A stretch of DNA of 64,000 nucleotides from Leptospiraceae bacterium (lineage in GTDB: Bacteria; Spirochaetota; Leptospiria; Leptospirales; Leptospiraceae): positions 62,001 to 126,000 of the forward strand of contig JADJSX010000024.1 of assembly GCA_016711485.1 (NCBI GenBank), given 5' to 3'. The translations under genes were made by a program, and so were the position numbers. Of the stretch, positions 52,871 through 61,516 are shown in pieces (within the stretch, counting starts at the first letter, position 1; every line of letters starts with the position of its first letter). The notes under the pieces were generated by a model that was given only the letters and a program-made list of their open reading frames with translations, had not been told where the DNA came from and did no database searches.

Positions 52871-53081
52871 AGTTAAAAAAACTTAAATTTAATCCCAAAA
52901 TTGAAATCTATTGTTATTCTTAAATTTTGCTATTTATGTCTAATTTACTCTAAAAAGGTATTATAGTATCATTATAACTATACCTCTTAGAAATTTATAA
53001 TCTATTCATGTAAGTTTTACAAAAGTTACTATAAAATTAAACACTATAGTAGATACAGAATTTAATCCAAAATGATTAATT

Positions 53082-54626
53082 TTAATCGCTTAAAAATTGA
53101 ATTTCTGGATTATTTTTAATCTTATATTGAAGAGAGCCCCTACTAATTCCTAATAGTTTTGCTGCTTGGTCCTGTGTTCTACCAACTTTCAATGCCTCTT
53201 GAATTAGTTTGGTCTCAATTTTTGAGAGAGCACGTTCTAAATTCAAATCAGAATAATCAATTTGCGTTAGTTCATTGATAGGATTTTGGATTTTTTGGGA
53301 TGAAGTTTTTTCTTCTCTTAAACGATCGAATACCCGAATTGCATTATCTGGTAAAAAGTCTGGCGTAATTTTATCGTTTGGACATAGAATGGCGGCATAC
53401 TGAATTGCATTTTCTAATTCCCTTACATTTCCAGGCCAAGTATGTTGCGTAAGTAATTCCAAAGTATCTAAATCAAAAGTTTTATTTTTCCCATATCGTT
53501 TATTAAATTCTAATAAAAAATGATGAACAAGTAACGGAATATCACCTCTTCTTTCTCTGAGTGGTGGGAGGCGAAGTGGTATTACCCCCAAACGAAAATA
53601 TAAGTCTAAACGAAAATTTCCCTTTTCTACTTCCTGGGCTAAATCTTTGTGCGTAGCACTTATGACTCGAACACTTACTTTTATTTTTTTAAAATCTCCA
53701 ACTCGCTCAATTTCACCTTCTTGTAAAACTCGTAACAATTTTACTTGGAGTGATGCCGGCATTTCAGCAACCTCGTCTAAAAAAATAGTCCCTCCATTTG
53801 CGGCTTCAAATCTTCCAATTACATTTCTATCTGCACCGGTAAATGCTCCCTTAACATGACCAAATAATTCAGTCTCTAAAAGATTTTCGTTCAATGCACC
53901 ACAATTTAAACTAATAAATGGATTTGATTTTCTAGCGGATAAATGATGTAAACTTTTAGCGACTAATTCTTTTCCAGTTCCTGATTCCCCATTGATAAGA
54001 ATAGAAGCATCAGAAGGTGCCACAGTGCGAATCCTAGTTTTTAAAAAAATAATTTGTGCGTCATAACCTAAAATGGAATTCAAAAAATCCTGTTCGCTTT
54101 TACTTCTCTCTATTGCTTCTCTATAAAACTTATTCTCTATAAGTGCCTTACAGAGTTCAATTGCAATTTTTTCAGCCCATAAAATTTGTTTTTTAGAAAA
54201 ATGATCAATGTAATGCGATTCTAAATTTAATATTCCGATACATTGACCTTCCGAATTCATGGGAACGGCTAACTCTGATACAACCGAATCAATTAATTTT
54301 ACATATCGTTTGTCTTTAGATACATCCGGCGCGTAAATAGTTTGCATACTTGCTGCGGCAGCTCCCGTTATCCCCACTGCGAATGGAAATTTGGCGGCAA
54401 TTTTTTTTTCTTTGTCTATACCTTTTGCACAAGAAATTGTTAAAATTTTTTCTTGTGGATCTGCAAGTGAAATACTTCCCGTACTTGCTTCAAAAATATT
54501 TAGAATTTCCTCTAAAATATGGTCCAAAATATCAAATATATTTTTTCCAAGTCTTATTTCGATTTGCAAACTATTAATTAAATCATAATACTTTTTGTCT
54601 TCCGCTGAAATTTTTGCTTTTATCAT
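53082..54626 (-). CDS. Sigma-54-dependent transcriptional activator (GAF-AAA+-Fis)
   Basis: This 514-residue enhancer-binding protein has an amino-terminal GAF domain (about 20-165), then the AAA+ domain (about 190-425) with Walker A GESGTGKE, the sigma-54-contacting loop GAFTGA, Walker B GGTIFLDEVAEM, and an arginine-finger-type DLYFRLGVIPLRLPPLRER. The carboxy-terminal Fis-type helix-turn-helix (about 470-512) is visible as AAKLLGISRGSLQYKIK. It should bind an upstream enhancer and drive sigma-54 RNA polymerase by ATP hydrolysis, sensing a ligand through the GAF domain. A sigma-54 promoter lies before the next gene, 52792. No receiver domain is present, so it is not a standard response regulator. 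Confidence 0.94.
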   Translation of the reverse strand: MIKAKISAEDKKYYDLINSLQIEIRLGKNIFDILDHILEEILNIFEASTGSISLADPQEKILTISCAKGIDKEKKIAAKFPFAVGITGAAAASMQTIYAPDVSKDKRYVKLIDSVVSELAVPMNSEGQCIGILNLESHYIDHFSKKQILWAEKIAIELCKALIENKFYREAIERSKSEQDFLNSILGYDAQIIFLKTRIRTVAPSDASILINGESGTGKELVAKSLHHLSARKSNPFISLNCGALNENLLETELFGHVKGAFTGADRNVIGRFEAANGGTIFLDEVAEMPASLQVKLLRVLQEGEIERVGDFKKIKVSVRVISATHKDLAQEVEKGNFRLDLYFRLGVIPLRLPPLRERRGDIPLLVHHFLLEFNKRYGKNKTFDLDTLELLTQHTWPGNVRELENAIQYAAILCPNDKITPDFLPDNAIRVFDRLREEKTSSQKIQNPINELTQIDYSDLNLERALSKIETKLIQEALKVGRTQDQAAKLLGISRGSLQYKIKNNPEIQFLSD

Positions 54627-54731
54627 ACATTATTACCACTATCTCATACATCTCTATTTATATATTTATGCCAAACACCAAAAGTAAATACCCACTCGCT
54701 TTCAACTAAACTATATTTTTGACATTTGGGA

Positions 54732-54778
54732 ATACCCTATTTTTTACAAAACGGGAAATTACTTTTGGCGAAGGGTAT
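54732..54778. repeat. R2 palindromic element, best-preserved copy
   Basis: ATACCCT (54732-54738) and AGGGTAT (54772-54778) are perfect inverted ends around a 33-bp core, ATTTTTTACAAAACGGGAAA and TTACTTTTGGCGA. The core matches the copies at 8127, 16013 and 52231. A further partial copy, CCAAAAGTAAATACCCA at 54678-54694, lies closer to the activator promoter. Confidence 0.6.
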
Positions 54779-54845
54779 ATAACACAAAGTAAATGGAAAA
54801 GTAAGTATGTAAACGAAAATTCCAATTGTATTTTTCTATTATGTC

Positions 54846-55212
54846 TTATTACTAACTCACCTTACTCGCAAACGCATTGAGGTGAGATAGGGCGCCTGTC
54901 GACCAATGTCATTAAGATAAGAATTTTTTCACCACGGATGAACACAGATAAACACGGATGGCTTTAATAATCCTTAATCTTTTATCTGTGTCCATCGGTG
55001 ATCCAACTCAATGCTGCTTCTTGGGGCGCAGCATAATGTGGTAATCTTTGAGTGACTCTCTTAACTTAATGACATTGGCCTGTCGGCGACACTTCGACGA
55101 TCGCTCGGGCTGCCGCCCAAACCTAGCTTATTCATTAATTCATTAGCTTTATCTAATATTATTAAATTAGACTTCATTTTCGTAAATTTCCTTTTGCGTG
55201 ACATCAGTAACT
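54846..55212 (-). repeat. R1 repeat, copy d, split by a MITE
   Basis: Read on the minus strand it begins GTTACTGATGTCACGCAAAA and ends GAGTAAGGTGAGTTAGTAA; the rest matches copy c at 48233 except for the 176-bp insert at 54903-55078. Confidence 0.75.
54903..55078. mobile_element. MITE with 20-bp inverted ends and 7-bp target duplication
   Basis: The left end CCAATGTCATTAAGATAAGA (54903-54922) is the reverse complement of the right end TCTTAACTTAATGACATTGG (55059-55078) at 19 of 20 positions. CCTGTCG stands just outside both ends (54895-54901 and 55079-55085, one A before the left end), a likely target duplication. An inner inverted pair (CACCACGGATGAACACAGAT at 54930 and ATCTGTGTCCATCGGTGAT at 54984) nests inside. 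No ORF. Confidence 0.75.
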
Positions 55213-55383
55213 AAAAGTATTTTTTTGAATCTGTAAATAATTCAAACACTCGACTTTCCTACTGCCAGAAAACCATTCCTGAAACCAGAATGAGAATTCA
55301 TTGACTTTCTATTTATCCTTTTAAAACTAACAATTAAGGTTTAGAAATCAAATTTATCAGATTTTTATATCAAAGGAGTTTTT

Positions 55384-55620
55384 ATGTTACCACCTCTCGC
55401 ATTTTTTAATCTAGGACCTTGGGAAATTGCCGTTATATTATTTTTGGCATTATTATTGTTTGGAGGAAAAAAACTTCCTTCGTTAGCAAAAGATTTAGGA
55501 ACAGGAATTAAAGAATTTAAAAAGTCACTCACCAGTGCAACTACTGATGAACCAGAACAACCCGATACGACTTTCGATAAAGATGAATCGAGAAAAAAAA
55601 GCACAAACAAAAAGTCCTAA
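55384..55620 (+). CDS. tatA: Twin-arginine translocase subunit TatA
   Basis: This 78-residue protein has one membrane helix (about 9-27), the FGGKKLPSLAKDLGTGIKEFKK amphipathic helix (shown in part: FGGKKLPSLAKDLG), and a charged tail. The Phe-Gly at the end of the membrane helix is the TatA/B hallmark. TatA forms the translocation pore for folded proteins. Seventy bases separate it from tatC, on the same strand. No separate tatB is seen here, so this TatA may serve both roles. Confidence 0.95.
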   Translation: MLPPLAFFNLGPWEIAVILFLALLLFGGKKLPSLAKDLGTGIKEFKKSLTSATTDEPEQPDTTFDKDESRKKSTNKKS

Positions 55621-55690
55621 TAGCTATGTTTGGCAAAAGAATACAATCAATGAGATTGTTAAATTTTTATAAACAAAAATGAGTTAATCA

Positions 55691-56569
55691 ATGGCAGTAA
55701 AAACGAAACAAACAATAGCAAAAAAGAGCTCACCCAAAAAAAAGAACTCTCCAAAATCGATTCCGCCCGCACCCAAAGAACAAACTCAAATTAATTTAAG
55801 GCAACATACTGAAGAAGTTATACCCGCAATTGGAAGAGAAAAATATATGAGTCTTGGGGATCATTTAGATGAATTACGACAAAGACTCATTCATTGTATT
55901 TTGATTGTATCTGCTTTAACAACTGTATTTTTATTTTTTGGATCAGACGTCCATACTATATTTGCCTCACCTTACAAAAAGGTGTTAGGAGCAAATGCAA
56001 GTTTTTACCAAATTAAGCTAATGGCTCCTATGCTTATTTATTTAAAAACTTCCTTTATTCTTGCGATTTTATTTAGTGTTCCGCTTCTGCTTTATATTAT
56101 ATGGGGTTTTATCGCGCCAGCTGTAGAATTAAATATGGAGCGCTACGGCAAATTAATGATAGCCTTTGCAACTTTATTATTTTGGGCTGGACTCGCTCTT
56201 TGTTGGTTTACTGTGTTCGAAAATTTTTTGAGAATTTTTTTAGTGATGTTTAGACCACCAGATATTGACATGAAACTTCCAATTGATGAATACTATGACG
56301 TATTTTTTAATATCCATTTAATATTTGGATTAAGTTTTGAATTACCTGTTGTATTGATACTCCTTGGGAGAATTGGTCTAGTGACTTCTGATTATTTAAT
56401 TGCAAAATGGAGAGAAACAACTATTATCCTCTCCGTATTTTCAGCAGTGTTATCTCCGGGTCCGGATGTTTTTTCAATGTTGATGTTGTTTGCGCCACTT
56501 TTGGTACTTTTTTTTACATCCATTTTGATTATGCGAGTGACAGAAAATCGTTCTAAAATAGAGGAATAA
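55691..56569 (+). CDS. tatC: Sec-independent protein translocase TatC
   Basis: This 292-residue protein has a basic, lysine/proline-rich amino-terminal extension of about 55 residues and then six membrane helices. The diagnostic LGDHLDELRQRLIHC start of TatC (about 57-71) is present, followed by the FLLMAPMLIYLKTSF-type loop (as IKLMAPMLIYLKTSF) and PFVELPVVLILL (as FELPVVLILLGRIG). TatC binds the twin-arginine signal peptide. The long basic tail at the start is unusual for TatC. The gene is followed by a convergent gene four bases away. Confidence 0.95.
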   Translation: MAVKTKQTIAKKSSPKKKNSPKSIPPAPKEQTQINLRQHTEEVIPAIGREKYMSLGDHLDELRQRLIHCILIVSALTTVFLFFGSDVHTIFASPYKKVLGANASFYQIKLMAPMLIYLKTSFILAILFSVPLLLYIIWGFIAPAVELNMERYGKLMIAFATLLFWAGLALCWFTVFENFLRIFLVMFRPPDIDMKLPIDEYYDVFFNIHLIFGLSFELPVVLILLGRIGLVTSDYLIAKWRETTIILSVFSAVLSPGPDVFSMLMLFAPLLVLFFTSILIMRVTENRSKIEE

Positions 56570-56572
56570 CAA

Positions 56573-57352
56573 CTATTTACCGTCTTCTATTGGAAAGTCT
56601 TTGTCGCTTCCCCAAGCTGAATTTACTTGTTCACTAGAATATAGATTTTCTTTATTGTAAAGGGAGCGGACGGCAAAAATTTTATCCTCTTTGGTATTGG
56701 CGAAATTTTTATTTTTTGCATCCAAAATTATTTTATAACATTCGTCTTTAAATAACATATGTGGACAACCTAAAAGATGATACCCTTCATGAATCATTGT
56801 AGAACTTGGACTCGTAAATAAAATTTGAAGAAGAGACGTATACTTAGATTTTACAAAACCTCGTGTATTGGATATAGATTCGACTGCCCCATGCACTTCC
56901 AATTTCAACCCAATGCCATAGAAAATTCCTAAACTCATCATTTCAAATCCGATATCACCCCAAGTTCTACCTACCATATAAACAATTCGATGACAATCAG
57001 AACTCAATCTATATTCTTTCAGTTTTTCCAAAACATCTGAACCAAAAAATGCAAACCGATTTACTTTTTTAGTTTTTTTAAATTGTAATTTTATATTATA
57101 AAGTGTAAGTTCTTGAGCCCAATCTTTTTCGAGATCGGCTACTTCCGATTTGTCGATGTCACTTTCATGAAATACACAAACATTCAAATTTTGCTTTTCT
57201 CCAAAATTCATCGAATTACGAACTTTATCATCATGAAATCCAACAGTTGTACAATTCGAAAAAGAAATTAAGAATAACAAAACATATCCGATTATTTTAC
57301 AATAGATTTCCTTTGTGTTGTTGTATCGAAAATTATTTACATTTAATTTCAT
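56573..57352 (-). CDS. Putative metzincin-type lipoprotein protease
   Basis: This 259-residue protein has a lipoprotein signal ending at LISFSNC (C34) after an amino-terminal membrane stretch (about 18-33). The HEGYHLLGCPH segment (H188, E189, H192, H198) fits the metzincin zinc consensus HExxHxxGxxH. A Met-turn, the other metzincin mark, is not obvious. The mature part also has paired cysteines. It would sit in the periplasm or outer membrane. The family is not recognised; it could also be a structural protein with a chance HExxH. It converges on tatC; the functions look unrelated. Confidence 0.65.
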   Translation of the reverse strand: MKLNVNNFRYNNTKEIYCKIIGYVLLFLISFSNCTTVGFHDDKVRNSMNFGEKQNLNVCVFHESDIDKSEVADLEKDWAQELTLYNIKLQFKKTKKVNRFAFFGSDVLEKLKEYRLSSDCHRIVYMVGRTWGDIGFEMMSLGIFYGIGLKLEVHGAVESISNTRGFVKSKYTSLLQILFTSPSSTMIHEGYHLLGCPHMLFKDECYKIILDAKNKNFANTKEDKIFAVRSLYNKENLYSSEQVNSAWGSDKDFPIEDGK

Positions 57353-57546
57353 AAATATTATTCCTCATGGATTAGCTGATTCATTACTGTAATAATTCCA
57401 TGTTTACGTAAAGTAAAAAAGAAATAACCAACGATTCCCTATTTCAAAAGTATTGTGTGCATTGATTCGATGTTCCCAATCGTTACACAATTTATCTAAA
57501 AATCATACGTATTTGTTTCCGGACTCCAAACAGACTAACTAGAAAA

Positions 57547-58593
57547 TTACATGTCCCAGAAAAAATCTTTATTGGTAAGAGGTGAATCATCCTTTGTCTC
57601 AACTTGAATTTCATCAGAAGTTATCATTTGTTTTTCATTGATAAATCCAATTTGAATTTCTAAATCTTTAATTTCTTTTTCCCAATATTCATCTGTTCCA
57701 AAATGCGGAAATGCATTCGGAAAAGAAGGGTCATCCCATCTTCTTGCAATCCAAGCAGAATAGTGGATATAACGTAATGCGCGAAGAACTTCTATTAGCC
57801 GTAAAGAGGAGTCATTAAACTCACGAAATTCTCTGTAACCAGAAAGTAATGCTTCTCTTGCAAATATTCCTTCTGCATTCTGAGGAGGTAATATCATCCA
57901 AACATCCTGCACAGCCGGTCCTATCAAAAAATCATCAAAATCTAGAAAGAAAAACCCATTTTCATCCTTTAAAATATTGCCTTTATGACAGTCTCCATGA
58001 ATTCGAATAAGAGGTTCATCTTCTAAAATGAATTCATATCTATTACAAATTTCATTTACTAACTCAATATATTTTTTCTGGAGGTGAATCGGTATAAACC
58101 CATTTTGAATTAAAAAGTCTTTTGGTTCTTTTCCGTATTTATCTGACGTTAACTTTATTCGATGTTTCGGCAATTTAGATGCGCCTACATTGTGTAATCT
58201 TCCAAGATAACGTCCCAACATTTGTAACTCTTCAAAAGATAACTCTTCCGGCGCACGTCCTCCTGTGCGATTCCAAATAGCACAATAAATACCCATTTTT
58301 TCGAATAAAGTTTTTTCTTGAAAAATACGAGGTGCACAAACTGGAATTTCATTTTCTTCTAAATCAAAAAGGAATTCATGTTCTTCCAGAATTTGCTCTT
58401 TCGTCCAACGTCCCGGTCGATAAAATTTTACAATAATGTTTTCATTTTCTTCTAGTTTTACACTAAACACTCGATTTTCTAAACTATTCAAAGCAAAACA
58501 ATGCCCGGTCGGATTTAATCCCAAACTTTCCATTAAATGTAAAATTACATCAGGCGTTAAATTAAAAAAATCTTCTTTTATCATATAATTCAA
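57547..58593 (-). CDS. srkA: Stress-response serine/threonine kinase SrkA (YihE/RdoA)
   Basis: This 348-residue kinase of the APH/choline kinase fold has the catalytic loop IRIHGDCHKGNIL (about 205-217) and the metal-binding FLDFDDF (about 226-232). The amino-terminal FALNSLENRVFSVKLEENENIIVKFYRPGRW layout (shown in part: ENIIVKFYRPGRWT, lysine 56) fits SrkA. SrkA-type kinases act in stress and cell-death control; the substrate is unknown here. The gene ends a minus-strand run starting with the ECF sigma factor cluster. Start choice is the first ATG. Confidence 0.88.
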   Translation of the reverse strand: MNYMIKEDFFNLTPDVILHLMESLGLNPTGHCFALNSLENRVFSVKLEENENIIVKFYRPGRWTKEQILEEHEFLFDLEENEIPVCAPRIFQEKTLFEKMGIYCAIWNRTGGRAPEELSFEELQMLGRYLGRLHNVGASKLPKHRIKLTSDKYGKEPKDFLIQNGFIPIHLQKKYIELVNEICNRYEFILEDEPLIRIHGDCHKGNILKDENGFFFLDFDDFLIGPAVQDVWMILPPQNAEGIFAREALLSGYREFREFNDSSLRLIEVLRALRYIHYSAWIARRWDDPSFPNAFPHFGTDEYWEKEIKDLEIQIGFINEKQMITSDEIQVETKDDSPLTNKDFFWDM

Positions 58594-58622
58594 AAAAAAC
58601 GATGTTTGGATTGATTCATTAA

Positions 58623-59555
58623 TTATTCTTTAGTGAATTTATGAAAGAGTTGGCTTAATAAAAACTGTTCTAAACCTGGAATGTTTTTATGCAGTTGTAA
58701 TTTAAATTCATATAAAATTTCAATTTTTGCAGAATGGGTTTCGATATTTTCCTTACTCAATTCATAAATCATAATCGTCGAAACTAATTCTAAAAACTCT
58801 GTATAATTAAAGTCCTCTGTCCATTCTGGATGTTCGTCTTTGTATTCTCTTATCCAATTTTCTAATTGTAAAAGTAAAATCGAATCGTATAAATTTTTGG
58901 CAACCATTTCGCGGGTAAGAGTGATTACCTCACTAGGAATCTCATACGGAATCAAACTTCCGCCAAAAAAATCTTCTCGGAATAATTCTAACTCCGAACT
59001 CAAATTTTGCAAAACTTGTTTATTTAGATAATGAAATGGAATACATATAGCGCGGCTAATAATGGTTTGTTTGAGTTTATTTAAGTCATCTACAATAAAA
59101 ATAAATCTAGAATGATCAGGTGGTTCTTCCAGAGACTTTAAAAGTGCCGACTCAGCCTCATTATTGATAAGACTTGCATCAGGAAATAAAATAACTCTGT
59201 ATTTTGAAAGATGAGGTCGGTAATTCAGTCTCCTATTTTGTAACCATCGAACTGTAAATTCTGGTGGATCTTTATCATCCCCTATCGCAATTCTCTGATT
59301 TACGGGAAACACAATATAATCAGGGTGTTGGTTCGCAAAAAAAGTTTTACAAGACTGGCAAATATCACAAGCAGAGCCGTGTAAACAAAGTATATGTCTT
59401 GCAAATCTTTCGGCTAATGCCCATTTACCAGTACTTGATGGTCCATAAAAAACGAGTAGAGGCGGAATTTTATGAGGATATTTTACATAATGTTGAATGT
59501 ATTGCAGGGCAGTAGATTGCCCTTGAATTTCTTCGATGCTAAAGTATTTTCCCAT
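58623..59555 (-). CDS. holB: DNA polymerase III delta-prime subunit
   Basis: This 310-residue clamp-loader AAA+ protein has Walker-A-like GPSSTGKWALAERF (about 38-51), a four-cysteine zinc knuckle from CLHGSACDICQSC (about 57-69), and the sensor-1/SRC-type SALLKSLEEPPDHSRFIF (about 134-151). Delta-prime is a stator in the clamp loader and often lacks a functional ATP site; here the P-loop is only approximate (GxSxTGK), so ATP binding is doubtful. The gene overlaps the small membrane protein by one base and belongs to a tight cluster. Confidence 0.9.
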   Translation of the reverse strand: MGKYFSIEEIQGQSTALQYIQHYVKYPHKIPPLLVFYGPSSTGKWALAERFARHILCLHGSACDICQSCKTFFANQHPDYIVFPVNQRIAIGDDKDPPEFTVRWLQNRRLNYRPHLSKYRVILFPDASLINNEAESALLKSLEEPPDHSRFIFIVDDLNKLKQTIISRAICIPFHYLNKQVLQNLSSELELFREDFFGGSLIPYEIPSEVITLTREMVAKNLYDSILLLQLENWIREYKDEHPEWTEDFNYTEFLELVSTIMIYELSKENIETHSAKIEILYEFKLQLHKNIPGLEQFLLSQLFHKFTKE

Positions 59556-59944
59556 TATTTCAAAAGTTGGTTTAGGTTTTGAATTGTTTTCCGCTGCGAA
59601 TAGAGAATATATCCAAGTAATCCAAGAATTAATATGAGTCCAAGTCCATATACTAAATTCAAACTTTTTAAACGAGTTTGTTCTTCTTCGATTGCTTTAA
59701 TACTTTCTAAATGAGAAATTAGCAAATAAAATTTGTCAATGTTTGGATATTCTTTACGAACGGATTCTCTGATTTGAGTAATAAGCTCAGCAGAATCTTC
59801 TTTACTTAGTTTTCCAATAGACTGAAATGCCTGAGATTCTCCCATTTGCAAAAGTTCTGTGGCGGTTAACTTTGTTTTACCCTCTTCAGCAAAAAGCAAA
59901 CTGGAAGAAATAAAAAGAAATATAATAATTAAGATTTTTTTCAT
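59555..59944 (-). CDS. Exported protein with C-terminal membrane anchor
   Basis: This 129-residue protein has signal peptide MKKILIIIFLFISSSLLFAEEG and a helical mature region (about 25-95). A second membrane helix follows (about 100-118: NLVYGLGLILILGLLGYILYSQ shown in part), then a short basic tail. It is likely anchored in the inner membrane and faces the periplasm. I recognise no family. It overlaps holB by one base and follows the 110-residue membrane protein by 38 bp. Confidence 0.75.
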   Translation of the reverse strand: MKKILIIIFLFISSSLLFAEEGKTKLTATELLQMGESQAFQSIGKLSKEDSAELITQIRESVRKEYPNIDKFYLLISHLESIKAIEEEQTRLKSLNLVYGLGLILILGLLGYILYSQRKTIQNLNQLLK

Positions 59945-59982
59945 ACTTGTTTATGTGATTATTTCCAATAGTTGGTATTGAT

Positions 59983-60315
59983 TTATCTTTCTGTATAACC
60001 TAGTTTATTCTTTAATTCTTGCATATAAGGAATTTTGTAAGTTATCAAAATAGCTCCTACTAAAACTGCATACAATACAAAACTAACGCATAAAGTCCAA
60101 AAAATAGGAAAAAAGATTTTATCATCTTTCAAAAAATCTAAGTTCATAAGAACCAAAAGTATTGGAGAAAAAAATAAAATGCTTATAGAATATAAAGCAT
60201 ATTTAATATAATTATAAGGAATTATTCTAGCAAAAAATCCCTTTTTAATATTATCCGGTGCAGGACTAAATGTATCGTAAATACTAGGTTTAGTAAAATA
60301 TTTTTTATTATTCAT
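59983..60315 (-). CDS. Small two-helix membrane protein
   Basis: This 110-residue protein has two membrane segments (about 37-58 and 70-92) linked by a short loop, and basic cytoplasmic ends (KKYFTKPS at the start, KNKLGY near the end). No family is recognised. Its ATG overlaps the end of the ECF sigma gene by eight bases, so it is translationally coupled and could be a small anti-sigma or accessory membrane factor; this is an inference from position only. It has no cysteine or histidine zinc motif. Confidence 0.75.
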   Translation of the reverse strand: MNNKKYFTKPSIYDTFSPAPDNIKKGFFARIIPYNYIKYALYSISILFFSPILLVLMNLDFLKDDKIFFPIFWTLCVSFVLYAVLVGAILITYKIPYMQELKNKLGYTER

Positions 60316-60889
60316 TGTCTTTTTGTAACCAATCCTTCATTAGCTCTTTGCCTCTGAATATGTAACTCTTTAGAGTGTTAACCTTTATATCGAGTTTTTC
60401 GGAAATTTCTTTGTAGGACATATTTTCAAAGTAGTAAAGCAAAAGCGGATTCTTGTAATTAGTCGGAAGACGTGAAAGTAGCGATTCTATTTTTGCACTC
60501 ATTTCCTGTTTTAACATTTGCATTTCTGGCGTAATTTGTTCTCGCCATTTTTTCATTTTTTCAAAGTATTTTGTGTGGATATCTTCTACGTCTTCAACAG
60601 AAATTTGCGGACTCGCACTTTCTTTTCGATATTTCATTAAAATTTGATTGCGTGCAATAGAATAAACCCAAGTGGAAAACTGTGATTCTCCCTTAAAAGT
60701 AGAAAGTGCTTCAAATGCTTTTAGAAAAATTTCCTGTGTTAAGTCTTCTGCTTCTTCCTGGTTGCCTGTATATTTTATTGCTTGGGCAAATACCATTCCT
60801 TGGTATTTGTCCATCAAAAATTCGAAAGAAGAAAAGTTGCCATTTAGAACAGATTGAATGCATGACCAATCTGCCGGATTACAATGAAT
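60308..60889 (-). CDS. ECF-type RNA polymerase sigma factor
   Basis: This sigma-70 family protein has region 2 (YQGMVFAQAIKYTGNQEEAEDLTQEIFLKAFEALSTFKGESQFSTWVYSIARN, shown in part as AEDLTQEIFLKAFEAL and STWVYSIARNQIL) and region 4 (YKEISEKLDIKVNTLKSYIFRG). The coding pattern of the first residues (DWSCIQSVLNGNFSSFEFL) continues upstream of the first standard starts (TTG 60817, ATG 60814), and the only in-frame starts further up are ATT codons. I propose ATT at 60889, where AGAAAGG precedes, giving 193 residues, the usual ECF length. The cognate anti-sigma is not obvious; the neighbouring DUF6249 membrane gene overlaps upstream. Confidence 0.85.
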   Translation of the reverse strand: MHCNPADWSCIQSVLNGNFSSFEFLMDKYQGMVFAQAIKYTGNQEEAEDLTQEIFLKAFEALSTFKGESQFSTWVYSIARNQILMKYRKESASPQISVEDVEDIHTKYFEKMKKWREQITPEMQMLKQEMSAKIESLLSRLPTNYKNPLLLYYFENMSYKEISEKLDIKVNTLKSYIFRGKELMKDWLQKDNE

Positions 60890-60903
60890 CTGCCTTTCTT
60901 CTG

Positions 60904-61302
60904 TTATTTGTGCAGTTTGTAAAATGTCAATAAACTGAGACCGATTGCTAATGGGATTAACCCTCCTAACATAGCCAAAGATTTACCCAAGACTACGATG
61001 AATACTATTGCAAGTGTGAGTCCTGTAAATGTCAACAAAAGTCCAAGAAAAAACGAATAGGCTCGAATATCGAACTCAAATGGCTTGTAAAGCCCTGATT
61101 TAATCAATTCCATCCTTTGTCGATGCCACATTAAGAAAATGAGACATAGCACCGTGGAGCCAAACACAATACCAAAAATAGGAACTAAAAATAGAACTAT
61201 TTTGTATCCATTGTTTGGTTCATGACTTGTCTGCAACAACTCTAGTATATTTTGAATATTTTGTTGCATTTGTAAAAATAATTCTTTCTCGTCCGGACTC
61301 AT
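60904..61302 (-). CDS. DUF6249-family two-helix membrane protein
   Basis: This 132-residue protein has an amino-terminal helix (about 1-30), then membrane segments near 33-58, 85-107 and 110-128, with a WHRQRMELIKSGLYKP loop. This layout (RRxERMxLIERG) is what I associate with DUF6249. It is located just upstream of the ECF sigma gene, whose coding frame reaches into the spacing, and may be co-transcribed; a regulatory link is a guess. No function is known for the family. Confidence 0.75.
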   Translation of the reverse strand: MSPDEKELFLQMQQNIQNILELLQTSHEPNNGYKIVLFLVPIFGIVFGSTVLCLIFLMWHRQRMELIKSGLYKPFEFDIRAYSFFLGLLLTFTGLTLAIVFIVVLGKSLAMLGGLIPLAIGLSLLTFYKLHK

Positions 61303-61516
61303 CTTGAAGTTATAGGAACTAATTTATTTTTAAAAATGTCAAGTAGATAACGTGAGTTCGACTTAAGGCCTCACTCATATTTTTTTGCAAAAAAAATAAA
61401 TCTGAAATGCCTATCGGCGGGATTTAAGGTGTTTTTACCCGAACAACTTGTTAAAATCTTTTTATTCAAAACATTTCCTTATTTCGAATTCACTTTAGAT
61501 AAATTGATTCTAACTT

